The notes beneath the pieces were generated by a model. The model saw only the letters and a list, made by a program, of their open reading frames with translations. It was not told where the DNA came from and ran no database searches. Made by a program: the position numbers and the translations under genes. 64,000 nucleotides of DNA from Tamarix chinensis (taxonomy: Eukaryota > Streptophyta > Magnoliopsida > Caryophyllales > Tamaricaceae). This document shows, piece after piece, positions 10,143 through 22,740 of this stretch (its first letter is position 1; every line of letters starts with the position of its first letter). The stretch is taken from assembly GCA_030549775.1 (NCBI GenBank), contig CM060174.1, positions 54,438,707 through 54,502,706 on the forward strand, given 5' to 3'.

Positions 10143-11845
10143 GTATGTGTAATACCCTATTTTTAGAAACCCTAATTATAACTAGTAATTATGTGTATTA
10201 GTTTTAATAATTATTTAAGGATATTTGATATTAAATATATTGTTAAATATATGTAATATTATTATGAATTATTAGTTATAAAATTTAATTAGGCCAAAAT
10301 ATGTTAGAGGGTGTGTATTAAAATTTAAACCTAGGTTAGGATCATAACTGGTATCCATTTCGTCTAATAAATCTATTCCGATAATAGGATAAATTTTATC
10401 CGGATATTTTACCCTAAATCTTTACCTAAATAATTTATCCATACCCTATATTAAATTTACTAAACTCACTTTACCATTCCTACCCGGTACAACCATCCAT
10501 CACACTACTCTCCTGCCATGCACAATTCCCTCCCCCTTGTTTTGCTCCTCATTTCCCTATATTTCATGCTCTTCTTAACCTCCCCATTTTATCTATTTTA
10601 TGTTTTGTGTTAACCCTCCCAATAACCCACACACTCCCTCCTTCTCTCGAGCTCCCTCGCGCAAGAAAAAAACCCGATCGTCGTTCTTGTTTTCCACCAT
10701 TTTTACCCCATCAAAAACTTCCACCAAACCTCCTCTCTTTGCTACACATTCCCTTACTACAGCTCCTACCTTTGCAGCATCAAGAGCTGCCATTCCCCAC
10801 CCCCAAGCTGTAGCAAAATTGGCCAAAATAATCCCCAAGCTATAGTATAAATTTCCAATAACCACCCCCTAACTAAACATAAAATACCAACCAACAACTT
10901 TTACCAAACCTCTTCTCCTTGCTTCACCTTCCTTTGCTGAAACCCCTACCTTTGTTGCAATAAGAGCTACCGTTCCTAATACCCTAGCTGCAACAAGCGC
11001 TGCTGCAACCCCTCCCCACCCTGCAGCAAAGTCCATTGAATCCTAACACACCCACCTTCGACCATTTTGGCCAAAGCTCCCCCTTATGCTGCACCATTTT
11101 CAACTGAAGCTCCTTCAACCCTTTATAATGCACCTTTTATTTCCTCTTTGCTACACCATTTGTTGTTGTTCTCCCCTCCCAAGCACTGGCCAAGTCCACC
11201 ATTACCACTGTAACACCCCCAAAATTCACTACTGAAAAATTTCGTTTTATTAAAAGAAATTGGGAAGCAAAGTGTTAAATGGTGAATTTTGGGGATATTA
11301 CCGCCACACTTAGTACCAGACCAGTTCACTCACACTGTTCCAGTACCAAGTGCTAAGGCTAAAGAACAAAATATCAGTTGCTAGAAATTCAAACCATTTT
11401 AAATCAGAGTAGCGCAAGTAAACATTTTATAAGAATAGGTTCCACCAATGGTGATTACAAGAACACAGAATACATTTAAACCAGAAAGTAAAGGTAAAAG
11501 GACAACCCTAAGAGTCTGGATAATCCTTACACTCTTTCACGTTGCCTACTTGAATAACACCTGAAAAGGCCTGGAAGGGACACTACCCATTGAATAGGTA
11601 GGGGCCCCACGAAGGGAACCCTTCAGTACTATGGTATTGAGTAACCCTTTAAAAGCACACTTAAAAGCAGGCCCGTAATGTCACACATGATACAAAGGTA
11701 TATACATATATAACAAGATGTATACATATAACATTCACATAGTTAACAATCACATCAGATATCAATAGGTCATTATAAACAATCGATACTTTCAGGCCTT
11801 AAGCCATTAGTCCATCATTATTCAATCAACTCTCATATTTTATAT

Positions 11846-12310
11846 CCATGTGAGTGCGGGAACCCCACTATTATAGCCGGTGGATCGGTCACTTATAGGA
11901 CAGAACGCACCTAACCACTATTATATACCGGTGGATCGATCTCTAGGGAAAAATGCTCCTGACCACTATTATTCGCCGGTGGACCGGTCTGGCCCCAACT
12001 CACATGGTGTTCCACTATACGTGATTAGTATTTTTCCATAACTTTATTCACATCCATGACTGATTTTATTGAGCTCGGGACTCCGACTATTATTGCCGGT
12101 GGATTGGAATATATATCAACATCATCTAGGACAACACGCTCCTGGGCCACTATTATGTCTGGTGGATCGGTACTCATAATCACTTGCCAGGGCAACACGC
12201 TCCTGGGCCACTATTATATCCAGTGGATCGGTACTCATAATCACTTACCAGGGCAACACGCTCATCGACCTCTATTATAACCGGTGGATCGGTACTCAAT
12301 ATCATAAGTT
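11846..12310 (-). repeat. Foldback hairpin cluster array in LTR A
   Basis: The first cluster (11846-12007) has an outer stem CCATGTGAGT (11846-11855) pairing perfectly with ACTCACATGG (11998-12007). Between them are three copies of CCACTATTAT...CCGGTGGA. A second, less regular cluster (about 12068-12310) has four more copies. The spacers contain CCAGGGCAACACGCTCCTGG, which can pair CCAGG with CCTGG. No outer stem was verified for the second cluster. Confidence 0.85.
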
Positions 12311-13029
12311 AACTGGGTCCGGCTCATTAATCTTTCACTTTTATTATTAGTATTTTCCTTTCTTTAATCAGCACAACAAATTCCATTTATTTGCCTCGGA
12401 TAGGAGATCAAGAACCCGGGATACAAAGGTACACCGGTCGTACCAGTGCATACAAACTACTCAGTACCCTTCAACCATGAACCCAGGGACGCAAAGGTAA
12501 CCTGGTAGTACTGGTGCATAAAGCTACTCAGTACCCTACCAACAAGGACACCTAATCCATAAGTATGCATACCCTCTAACTAGGTCTGTAGAGTTAGATA
12601 GAGTAAGATATAGGGTCTGGCTGGGACACAAAGGCACACCAGCAAATACCAGAATCGTGAGCTAAACCACGTCTTTAGGGTAGCGACCCCTAAAGAGCCA
12701 CCATTCCTGATCTCGAGGTCTTTCACTTTAAGTATTAGTGTCTTAATTAAAGTACAATAATTAGATACTTTTTCACTTTCAATCGTTTTGATATTGTTAG
12801 TCATTTCTTATTCAGGCGGTTATCCAAGATAACACAGAGAAATCATTAAGGTCATCATAATCTCATCAAATTCTGAATTAAGATTCATTCTTGTGATACT
12901 TACTAATTATCAAATACTCTTAATTTACTAATCAACATTATCTGAGTCATATTATAAAATTCAGCAATCACAACGACATGTCAGGTACAAATTACTCATT
13001 TATCCTTTACTTATATAATTGCTAAGTCA

Positions 13030-14480
13030 TCCATTCCTTACTTGACAAATTACCTTATTACCCTTCTTATTACATAATTACCAAATTATCCCTTACTCAA
13101 TTTAGATTACCAAGTTATCTCCTACACTTTTTAGATCATCATTCACCCTTCATAATTGTTACACTTTGTCATATTTCCCATTTGGTTGGTTAGATTACCG
13201 AGTCGCCCTTCTCTTTTGTTAAAATTACTAAATTACCCTTAAGTTGGATAAATTACCAAATTACCCTCCTTTATTATCATGATTACCATTTTGCCCCTTT
13301 AGTTGGTTAATAATTACCAATTTACCCTTTAGTCGGTTCAATTACCAAATTGCCCCTTTAGTTGGATAAATTACCAAATTAGCCTTCTTCATTACCATAA
13401 TTACTATTTACCCCTCTCAATTATTATAATTACCATTTTACCCTTTTCAATTATTATAAATACCATTTCTCCGTTATTATAATTATTAATTTAACCTTCT
13501 CCATAATTATAATTACCAATTTACCTTTTTCCATGATTATAATTATTAATTTACCCTTCTCAATTATTATAATTACCATTTTACCCTTCTCCATTATTAT
13601 AATTATTAATTTACCCTTCTTCATAATTATAATTACCAATTTGCACTTCTCTATAATTATAATTACTAATTTGCATTTCTCCATAATTATAATTACTAAT
13701 TTACCCCTCTCTATTATTATAATTACTATATTGCCCTTCTCCATTATTAAAATTTCCATAATGCCATTTTATTGATTAATTTACCAAATTACCCTTCTTT
13801 ATTATCATAATTATCTAATTACCCTTTTATAATCATAAATTAATTACCAATTTATCCTTCATTGTTATCATTATTACCAAGTTACCCCTTACTCCCAAGT
13901 GTGTCATAAATATCCTTTTAATTTACAAAATTACCCTTCTACCCCTTACTTCCAAATTACCATAATATCCTTTTATTTACAAAATTACCACAATACCCTT
14001 TTACTTATAAAAATACCAGAATACCCCTTTTGCTTTACAAATTACTATTTTACCCTTTTACCTTCGAACTTACCATTTTTATCTTTTCTTACAAAATTAC
14101 CATTGTGCCCTTCTTTTCCAAAATTACTATATTACCCTTTACTCCCAAAATTACTATAATACCCCTTTACTTATAAATTTAACATTGTGTCATTTGCTTA
14201 TAAAATTACCATATTGCCCTTTTTACTCCCAAAATTACCACCTTACACTTTACTCCCAAATTTACCATAATACCCCTTTACTTATAAAATTACCATTTTG
14301 CCATTTAATCATAAAAATTACCATATTGCCCTTTTTACTCCCAAAATTACCACTTTACCCCTTTACTCCCAAAATTACCATAATACCCCTTTACTTATAA
14401 AATTACCATTTTTCCATTTTATCATAAAATTACAATATTGTCCTTTTGCCTCCAAAATTAACACTTTACCCCCTTATTAC
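13030..14480 (-). repeat. AT-rich minisatellite of LTR A
   Basis: About 1.45 kb of imperfect copies of a unit of roughly 26-30 bp with core AATTACCAAATTACCCTT and variants such as TTTACTCCCAAAATTACCA towards the right. The reverse complement occupies the equivalent part of LTR B (36840-37880), showing that the array belongs to the LTR. Open frames here are low-complexity artefacts. Confidence 0.85.
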
Positions 14481-15169
14481 ACCACTTTTATTAAATTAAC
14501 ATTACCATATGGAATAATAATATTAATACTCCATTAACAATATCCAACCCCACCAACCATTATATTTTAATATAATACTTATTATCACCCACATATATTA
14601 GTCCATAATCTCGCACAAGGAATATTACTAAAATGTCCCTAGGGCTCACAATAATAATATTCATGCATAAATGGTCACAATAACATAAAATAACATGGAT
14701 AAGTACTTAACACTTTCATTAATAATCAAATTCTTCCTTCAAGCAACATATCCACACATGGCATATAAACTAGTATACTTTCCCTTTTTTATCAATTAAT
14801 ACAATCAAATATATATATTATATTAAACCATAAATACCAAGCATGATAACATACTAAAATCCCTACGTGCTAACATACTTTTATCCATGCGTTTAAGTGG
14901 GGTTTAACGATTACCTTAGATCCCACAAAAAAATCGAATCTTACCAGTATCCCGGTTAAAGATTCAAGCTTTAAATAGCAAAATCGACACCTAAAAATAA
15001 TATCAATAATTATTATATTAGAAATAAGAAAATTAAAGCATAAGACCTTATAAATTTTATTTAATGAAATAATTAGCTTAAATATTATTTTACCTTAAAA
15101 TTTTTAATAAAAATGGTCCAATAATTGCAGCAACTTATACTGCATATGCAGCATGAGCTGCATGCAAAA

Positions 15170-16395
15170 ATAATTAGAGGAAGGCTCGAAGGGGAGGGTG
15201 AAGAAAGAAAAATTGGTTATTTTTGGGTTGGGGTCTTTAGGCTAGAAAAGAAGATAGATGGGGGAGGTTTCAAGGCAAGGGAATGGTTTAGGAGTGAAGA
15301 GGGGGTATAGTTGGTTGTCAGGGATGGGTTCACGGCGGCTAAGGGCGGCGGAGTCGATGGCAACGAGGCCACGAAGGTGGCTGCTGAAGTGGGTCGAGGT
15401 GGAGGGGCTGAGAAGGAAGGAAAAGAGGAGGGAAAAATGAAGGGGTACAGGGGCTGGTTTCGGGAAAATAAGGTATGCGGGTGGTAGAGGAGGTTGCAGG
15501 GAGGATATTGGTGGTTTGGGTGGCGGTAGAAGTGGCCGACCGGTGGTGAACGGGGCGGTTGCAGGTGACTTGCCGATAAGGGAGAATAGTTGGGAGAAAA
15601 AGAAGAGGGGGAGAAGAGAGGAAGTGCAGGGGCTCGAGGGGGTGGTGTGATGGTGCAGGGTAGTAGCAGGCGGTGGCAGAAGGCGGCGCAGGGGGTTTAG
15701 TGCGGCGGAGGGTGGCGGTGGTGCAAAAACAGGGAAAAAATGGAAGGAGAATAAAGGAGAGAAGAGGGAGATAGAGGAAGGGGAGAGACTCAAAATATGG
15801 GGCAGGAGAGAGGCTGGAGAGGTGAAGAAAAAGAAGAGGGAGAAGAGAGGGGGCAAGTGGCTGATCGGGCGGTAGTGTCTAGGGTGGCAGGGTGTCGTAG
15901 GGTGGCAGGGAGAGGTTGACAAAGAGGGGGAAGGGGAGCCATGCAGGATGGGGTGCATGGCTGCCCAGTTCCAAAATAGTGAAAGAAAAATAAGAGAGAG
16001 AGAGAGAGGGAGGGAGAGAGAGAGAGAGAGAGTTGCAGGTGGTGGTAGTGGTTGCAGGAGGTGGCAGCGGGAGGCGTTTGGGGTGGCAGCCATGGTTGAT
16101 GAGGACAGGTCAGGCTGCTAGGTCGAGGCATATAGAAGGGATAAGAAAGAAATAAGGGAGCAGGCCAGTCGGGGAAGGAAAAAAAAGAGACTGGGCTAGC
16201 CGGTCCACGGGAGGAAGGAAGGAGTAGAGTAGGAGGGCTAGGTCGGCTGTGCGTGTGGAGGGAAGAATGGGCTATCAGCCCAAGCGCAAGGAGGGGAGGC
16301 AGGCCTGGCAGCCCAAGCCAGGAAAAGAAAAAAAGAAAAAGAAAGGAAGGAGGAAAAGGAGAAAAGGAGAAGGAAAAGAAAAGGAAAAGAAAATG
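15170..16395 (-). other. Strand-asymmetric zone of LTR A (purine-rich plus strand)
   Basis: The plus strand is strongly GA/GGC-rich, ending in a run of GGAAAAGRAAAAG units (16320-16395); the minus strand is correspondingly CT-rich. Long frames on the minus strand are Pro/Ser/Leu-rich with no domain, as expected from composition. The TATATG on the minus strand near 16127-16135 could be a promoter. In the LTR this zone would be the untranslated transcript leader. Confidence 0.6.
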
Positions 16396-18490
16396 GGATA
16401 ATTTAAAATAATTGAATTTATAAAATAATAGGATGTAATATTTTTGATAATAAATTTATTTAATAATTTAATTTAATATAATTAAATATATGGGCTTAAA
16501 AAGGATAATTATAGTAAAATACTAGTTTGAAAATTTATTTAAGTAAAAATAACATGGTAAAATAACAAAATATTTATTTTTAATTTATTAAATACTCCTA
16601 TCCAAATTTGTATACTCAAAAATCCATAAAATAATTTTAAAAGCTAATTTATTTCAAATAAAATCTTTTTATTAAATTATAGGTTTCCTAAAATTTCGGG
16701 GGATTAGAACCACCCTCCACTTTCTTGGCCGAAAGCCTCCGTCCTTTAATGCTAAGATTTTTTGATTTTCCTCTTACTTATTCGACTGGTTAGTAGCTCT
16801 AAATTATTTTAGTATTTGTGGATTATTATTGTTTAATATTATATTTTGATATATGTATGTGATTGGGTGTTTATTTATTAGGTAATATTTGAGGATGTCG
16901 GAAAAGACGATTTTTGGTGCTTTTGTGTAAGCTTGGATTTAGGTAAGTCCAATCACTCATAAGGTGGTAGAATTTATGTCTGAGCATGATAGGATTGTTT
17001 AAACCTATAATAATGATAGGGTTCTATACTATTCAAGTATTATGACATAATAAAATGATAACATGTTATATAAATAATAACCGCAATTATCAAAAGTGGA
17101 GTATATGCATGAGTAATGTGTTGTATGGTTTACATATGCATGCCTAGGGCTTTATTAGGGTTGCATGATGGTCAAGGGATGATTTAAATGCCATGTTAAG
17201 TACTTCATGATTGCCATTTTACGGTATTTAGCATTGATATAAAAAGCATAAAAACATATACATGATTAGGGTTAGAATACGATAATATTTATTCGCATAT
17301 TCTAGGGTTAGAGATTTTTTCCTATATGTACCATGATGATTATTGCCTTATTAAATGTAATATTATGCCTAATATATATATATACACATGTTGCATGGAA
17401 CGTGTGACACGTGAAGAATGTATGATTAGGATTTTTAAGGGCACAACTTAATAAATGTATGAAAAGTGGAAAATACAGTCAATTGCTAAATCGTAAAAAT
17501 TACCTACGTGCTAAAATATTGTGAATAATTATCTTTTAGCCTTTTCATGACAAATTTCTTGTAATAATAATATTTGGTACGGAATTGGATAGAAATGATG
17601 AAATTAGGGTTTCAAGGGCATTTTGGTCATTTTCGACCTAATGTGAATAATTGGACATAGGATGGCCTTAGAATTTTTATAAGCTAACCTTAGTGTTCAC
17701 TTTGACTTTAACTTTGACCAAGACCAATGACCTTAGGGTTTACCTGAATAGTTGAAAATAATGGAAAATGGTTAAGTATGAAAATTGAAATGATTATTGT
17801 AACACCCCCAAATTTACTACTGAAAAATTTCGTTTAAATCAAGAGTTTTAGCGGAAGCAAGAGAATTAAAAACCGTAACTCGGGGGTATTACCGCCACAC
17901 TTAGTACCAGATCGATCCATAGCTACCGACCCGATACTAAGTGCTAAGGCTAGAAAGAATAAAACCAGAGCAAATCATTCATAAAACACGGGTTCTACAA
18001 AATCAGAGTGTGAAGGTAAAAAGTTACATTCCGAAATACAATTTAAAAGGTCTATATATCAGAATACTTAAAATAACGGAATGACAAGTATGATAAAACC
18101 CTTGAAGATTTAAGTACAGCACTTGTGACTTTCAAGACGAATGCGATTACACAAAACAAATTCCGAAGGTAAATGTCCGGTCCACTTACTCCCTCAAGTC
18201 AACCTTCCACCCCAATAGCAACCGATCAAAACCTGCATCAAAGGTCTGCTCCCCACCATTGGTGGATCATCACAGGACCCATTCAACCAGTGTAGTATCA
18301 GTACGGGTCCAGTACTGAGTAAGGGCGTAGGTGCCAAGGCCCACACACAAAGATGCATAACATAGCAGACATAGCATAGATACATAGATCGAATGCAATA
18401 ACACATATAAACCACACAGGTTACAGACCAAACGTCACTTTTCTTTTATCAGGTCTCTGAATATAATCGATCATCATCTCGTCCAGACCC

Positions 18491-18841
18491 TGTGAGTGCG
18501 GGAACCCCACTATTATAGCCGGTGGAACGGTCGCGAGGGCCATGCCCTGCCACTATTATAGCCGGTGGAACGGTCGCGAGGGTAAGATACCCTGCCACTA
18601 TTATAGCCGGTGGACCGGTCTGGCTCCGACTCACAAGGTATTCCACTGTAACCATTTATATCTTTCCCATGACTTATCACTTTTATGTTTAGTTTGTTGA
18701 GCACGAAATCCCCCACTATTATAGCCGGTGGAACGGTCGCGAGGGCTTATGCCCTGCCACTATTATAGCCGGTGGAACGGTCGCGAGGGTAAAATACCCT
18801 GCCACTATTATAGCCGGTGGACCGGTCTGGGTTCGGCTCAA
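18491..18841 (-). repeat. Two foldback hairpin clusters in LTR C
   Basis: Cluster 1 (18491-18635) has outer stem TGTGAGT/ACTCACA plus GGA/TCC, enclosing three CCACTATTATAGCCGGTGG units at 18507, 18550 and 18595 (periods 43 and 45). Cluster 2 (about 18701-18841) repeats the arrangement with three units. Between units lie small perfect hairpins: AGGGC/GCCCT in the first spacer and AGGGTA/TACCCT in the second of each cluster, with different loops. The C-G to A-T exchange preserves pairing. Confidence 0.88.
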
Positions 18842-19918
18842 CATCTTTCTCTGTAAGTCGTTAGTGTCTTAAAGTATCTTATTCGAGGGCATATCTTTGT
18901 CATGTATGGCCAGAGTTCTCAACACATCCCATCAAGACTGACGACATAATCGTACTATCACATGTTAATAAAACATAAGTACACGTCTTGTTTCCAAGCC
19001 ACATTACCCACGAAACGAGTAAGATAACGACATTTAGAATACAACGCAGCATTCATATAAGGCATCCACAGCACATAGGACACAGGTCACACATCCAATC
19101 TTATCTATATCCTCACTCGGTTCAGGTTACCGAGCTGTCTCCTATGCTTATATTAAGCCACTAACACCCTTTGTATTTAACATACTTCTCGCATCGGAAA
19201 CCCAAATCATGACCCTCAACTCAACTCCCCCACATACTTCACTCTTCCCCATAAATTCTTATTATCTTCCTTTTTTTCTCTACCTCCTCAAATTAGGGTT
19301 TCCATCCCAAACCCTAGTCGGTCCCTATGTACCCTTATTTTATCCCACGTACTATTTTTCACCTCGAGCCTCCAATACTCCCAAACAACTTTCCGTTACC
19401 TTCCCCACGCCCCAAAGTGACTTTCCATACGTAAGGTTCGCCCCCATGCGGACCTTAACCACCCCATGCAGACCCTAACACTCCCACCATGCCAACTCTA
19501 TCATTTCCATGTAAACCCTAGTGTTCCCCAAGTAACTTTACTTTCTTCTACTCTCCTATTTATTTAATCCCCCCCTTTTCCCATTCATTCATTAATCATA
19601 ACTTGCCTAGGTCATTCTTACCTGCGTTAGCCAACATACTTCCCTTTGGTTTTCCTATTTGCTTATTTTTCTCTTTCAAAGCCCCCACTCCACAACTCCT
19701 CATCAAAACATTCTAACGTGCATGTCACATCACACCATATCATCCTTGTATCATGCCATACTAGTACATATAAGCCAGAGTATGGAAACGTACCTCGGTT
19801 CCATGTTGCGCTACACAGTAGAACAGATAACATACACGTAATGTAGCATATAAACCACATGAGGCATCCAAGGCAAATAAAACATGTAATACACACAAGC
19901 GGCCTTAGTTACGTCCTT

Positions 19919-19926
19919 ACCTAAAT
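19919..19926 (-). promoter_or_regulatory. Splice-donor-like site in LTR C
   Basis: On the minus strand GATTTAG is followed by GTAAGG, a near-consensus plant 5' splice site, in the same position as TTTAG/GTAAGT of LTR J (16939-16948). Equivalent sites are seen in A (14914, AAG/GTAATC), B (36446, AAG/GTAATC) and D (28686, AAG/GTATGG). Confidence 0.45.
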
Positions 19927-20199
19927 CGGCGCCGGGCTTGGAGCACGCTCCTATACCTCCGGTGGTTTGACCCGGTTTACCTATAAGAGGGAATACTTAG
20001 GGTTAATCTCCCTCTACCAGAATTATCAAAATTCCCATCTTACCCCTATCATGGCCTAATACCAAGGCTACTATTAATAATGGGGTTTATAAATAAAAAG
20101 GGTTTGGTTATTACTACTCTTACGATAGCTTATACGGATTATCACTAATTAAGTAGGTTTTAGCAATCCAAATGCTAAGGTGAGGGCTTTAACAACATT

Positions 20200-21238
20200 A
20201 ATAATGATTACCAGTAATACCTACCATAATAAGAATACTATTTATAATAACAGTGCTCCTAATAAAAATAATAATAGCTATAATGATAATAATGATAATA
20301 GTAATAATTGAAATCATATTAGCATTAGTAATAGTGTATTATCGATAATAATAATAATACTAATAATAAAGTATTTGTACAACCATAGTTCGCTTAGGTG
20401 ACAAAAACAATGATAATGTTAATAATAATAATAGTGATAATAATAATAATGATAGGAATGAAGACAATAATAATACAAATAATAATAATAAATACAATGA
20501 AAGTATTAGTAATAATATCAACGATCATAAAAATAATATTAATAAGGATAATAAGAATAACAGTAATAATCGATAAAATAATAGATGCGATAAACACAAT
20601 AATGATAAAGCAATGATAAGAATAATAATGATAATGATAATAACCATACTAATGATATTAATGAAAATAATAATAATATTATTACAATAATAATAGTAAT
20701 ATGGGTAATAATGGTAATGATAATAATACTAATAATAGTACTAATAATACTAATAACAACGGCCATAATAACGTTGATAATAAAATAGTAAAGACAATAA
20801 TAATAATGACATTAACAATAATACTACTACTAATAATAATAGTAATAGTAATAGCAATAATAATAATAATAATAATAATAACAACAACAACAACAATAGT
20901 AAAATAACAATAACAATATTAATTAAAATAATGACCATGATAATAATAATAGTAATAATAATAACAATGACACAACCCTAAGAATAATAGCAATAATAAT
21001 AATAATATCAATAATAATAATATTAATATCAATAATAATAATAATAATAACAATAATAGTACTAACACTAACAGTAGTAAAAATAACAACAATAATAATG
21101 TTAATAATAACAATAATAACACTAATAGTAAAATAATAACAATAATAATAATAATGGTAATAATAGTGATAATAATAATACTAATAGTAACAATAATAAT
21201 AATAACAGTACTAATAATAATAATAATAATAATGATGA

Positions 21239-21271
<33 letters not shown>

Positions 21272-21491
21272 CATAGCCATAAGAGTAGCAACAGTAACGA
21301 TAATGATAATAATAATAAAAACAATAATAATAGTAATAATAATCATACTAATAATACTATTAATAGTAATAACCATCATAATATTAATATTAATATTAAT
21401 ACTAATAACAATAATAGTAATAACACTAATGGTAATGTTAGTAATAATAATGCTTAATAATAATAATGATAATAATAATAATAATAATAAC

Positions 21492-21523
<32 letters not shown>

Positions 21524-21575
21524 TAATGTTAATATTAATCATAATAATACTAATAATAGTAGTTAATAATATTAA
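20200..21575. repeat. Long AAT-type microsatellite, about 1.4 kb
   Basis: Nearly uninterrupted trinucleotide-based AAT/ATA DNA, with scattered GTAAT, GATAAT and ACTAAT variants. It occupies the position of the AATTACC minisatellite in A and B. The frames it gives (runs of Ile, Asn or Leu) are not genes. Confidence 0.95.
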
Positions 21576-21699
21576 ACCACTAATCACTTTCATTTATTTA
21601 TTTATTTATTCATTATTATTATTTACTTATGTTATTTATTTATTTATTTATTTTATTTTTATTTATTTATTATTTTTTTTTTTTAAGACTTAGGGTTCA

Positions 21700-22740
21700 G
21701 GGTGTTGGCAACCTGACAAAGGTGGTGGTGGCGGCGGCGGCGGCGGCGGCGCGGCGGTGGAGGAAGGGAGAGAGGGGAAAATGGTGGTGGAGGCTAGGGG
21801 AGGGAAAACCAGAGGGAAAGGGAGGTACGGGGTGGTAGGGCAGGAGCTGCTGGTCGTTTTGGGGGGTGGTGGTGGCGCTGCAAGCGGCGGTGTGGCCGGC
21901 GGTGGCGGCGCGAAGGTGGCGCAGGGGCTGGGAGGTCGAGGTTGAGGAGGGATTTTCGCACGGCCAGGGCGGCACGTGCGGCGCGAGGCAGGGAGAGCTA
22001 GCAGTTTGGTTGTGTAGAGGGAGGTGCAGGGAGGACGTTGGTGGCACGGGCAGGCGGAAACGGCGGCCGAAGGCGGAGGAAACGGCGACTGAAGGTGGGC
22101 GGTGCGGCGGCTTTGGATTTCTGGGTTTCCAATCTCCAACCCGATTCAGGCCATCTCCGGGGCTATTTATAGGCTAAACGGGACGGGAAAACGACAAGGA
22201 TGCGAGGGGGGTCAGAGGTTAGGTGGATGCGTGTCCGGCGAGGCTGACCGGAGCAGGTCTGCAATTGCAGACCGAGACTCGCCGGGGAGAGAGAGAGAGG
22301 GGTTTCGTGCGGGAAAAATAAATGGATCGATTAGTCAAATCTATAGGGGAGACAACGAGGTGGAGAAGGACGAAAAGACGGGAGCAATGGCGTGCCGTAG
22401 AAGCTTCCTTCTCCGGCGAAAATCTTGGGTTGCAGGTGGCTGGAGGTTGAAGACGACGCGGGGCGGGAGAGAAAGAAGGCTGGACCGGCGGTCCAGCGGA
22501 AAAGAAAAGAAGGGAGGAAACGGGGCGGGCCGAACCGGCCGGGGGAAAAAAAAGGAAGAGGGGCGCAGGAGGGGAACGGGCCGCGAGGGGGAAAGGGTGC
22601 TGGGCCTGGCAGGCCGGCCCAGGCCGGGAAAAATAAGGGGGAGAAGGGGAAGAAAGAAAAAGGAAAAAGAGGGAGAGAAAAAGAAAAAAAAAGAAAAAAA
22701 AAAAAAAAAAAGGAAAAAGGAAAAAAAAGGGGAAATTAGG
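21700..22740 (-). other. GC- and purine-rich transcript-leader zone of LTR C with TATA box
   Basis: From 21720 GGC/GGT-rich DNA passes to a GA-rich zone ending in a near-pure purine tract (22625-22735). On the minus strand a clear TATAAATA (22171-22164) lies at the right edge of the GGC-rich part, a plausible LTR promoter that would drive transcription leftwards. Long frames on both strands are compositional. No known domain was seen. Confidence 0.55.

Larger units (their letters stand above)
11209..16708 (-). mobile_element. Solo LTR A (minus orientation, 5.5 kb)
   Basis: It runs from TGTAACACCCCC at 11209 to GGGGGATTAGA at 16708, flanked by perfect ACCAC at 11204-11208 and 16709-16713. Read on the minus strand it has the order seen in B: pyrimidine-rich zone, donor-like site, AT-rich minisatellite, hairpin clusters, terminal GGTGTTACA. 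Internal coding sequence and primer site are absent, and one 5-bp duplication encloses the whole, so it is a solo LTR or a coding-free derivative. It interrupts LTR J. Confidence 0.85.

Noticed and set aside
15242..16093. A 283-codon open frame on the minus strand in LTR A
   Set aside because: Pro/Ser/Leu-rich, no domain, overlapped by other long frames; explained by purine-rich plus-strand DNA in an LTR leader zone that recurs as noncoding in B and C.
20394..21566. Hydrophobic Ile/Leu-rich frames resembling membrane proteins
   Set aside because: Translation of an AAT microsatellite in alternative frames.
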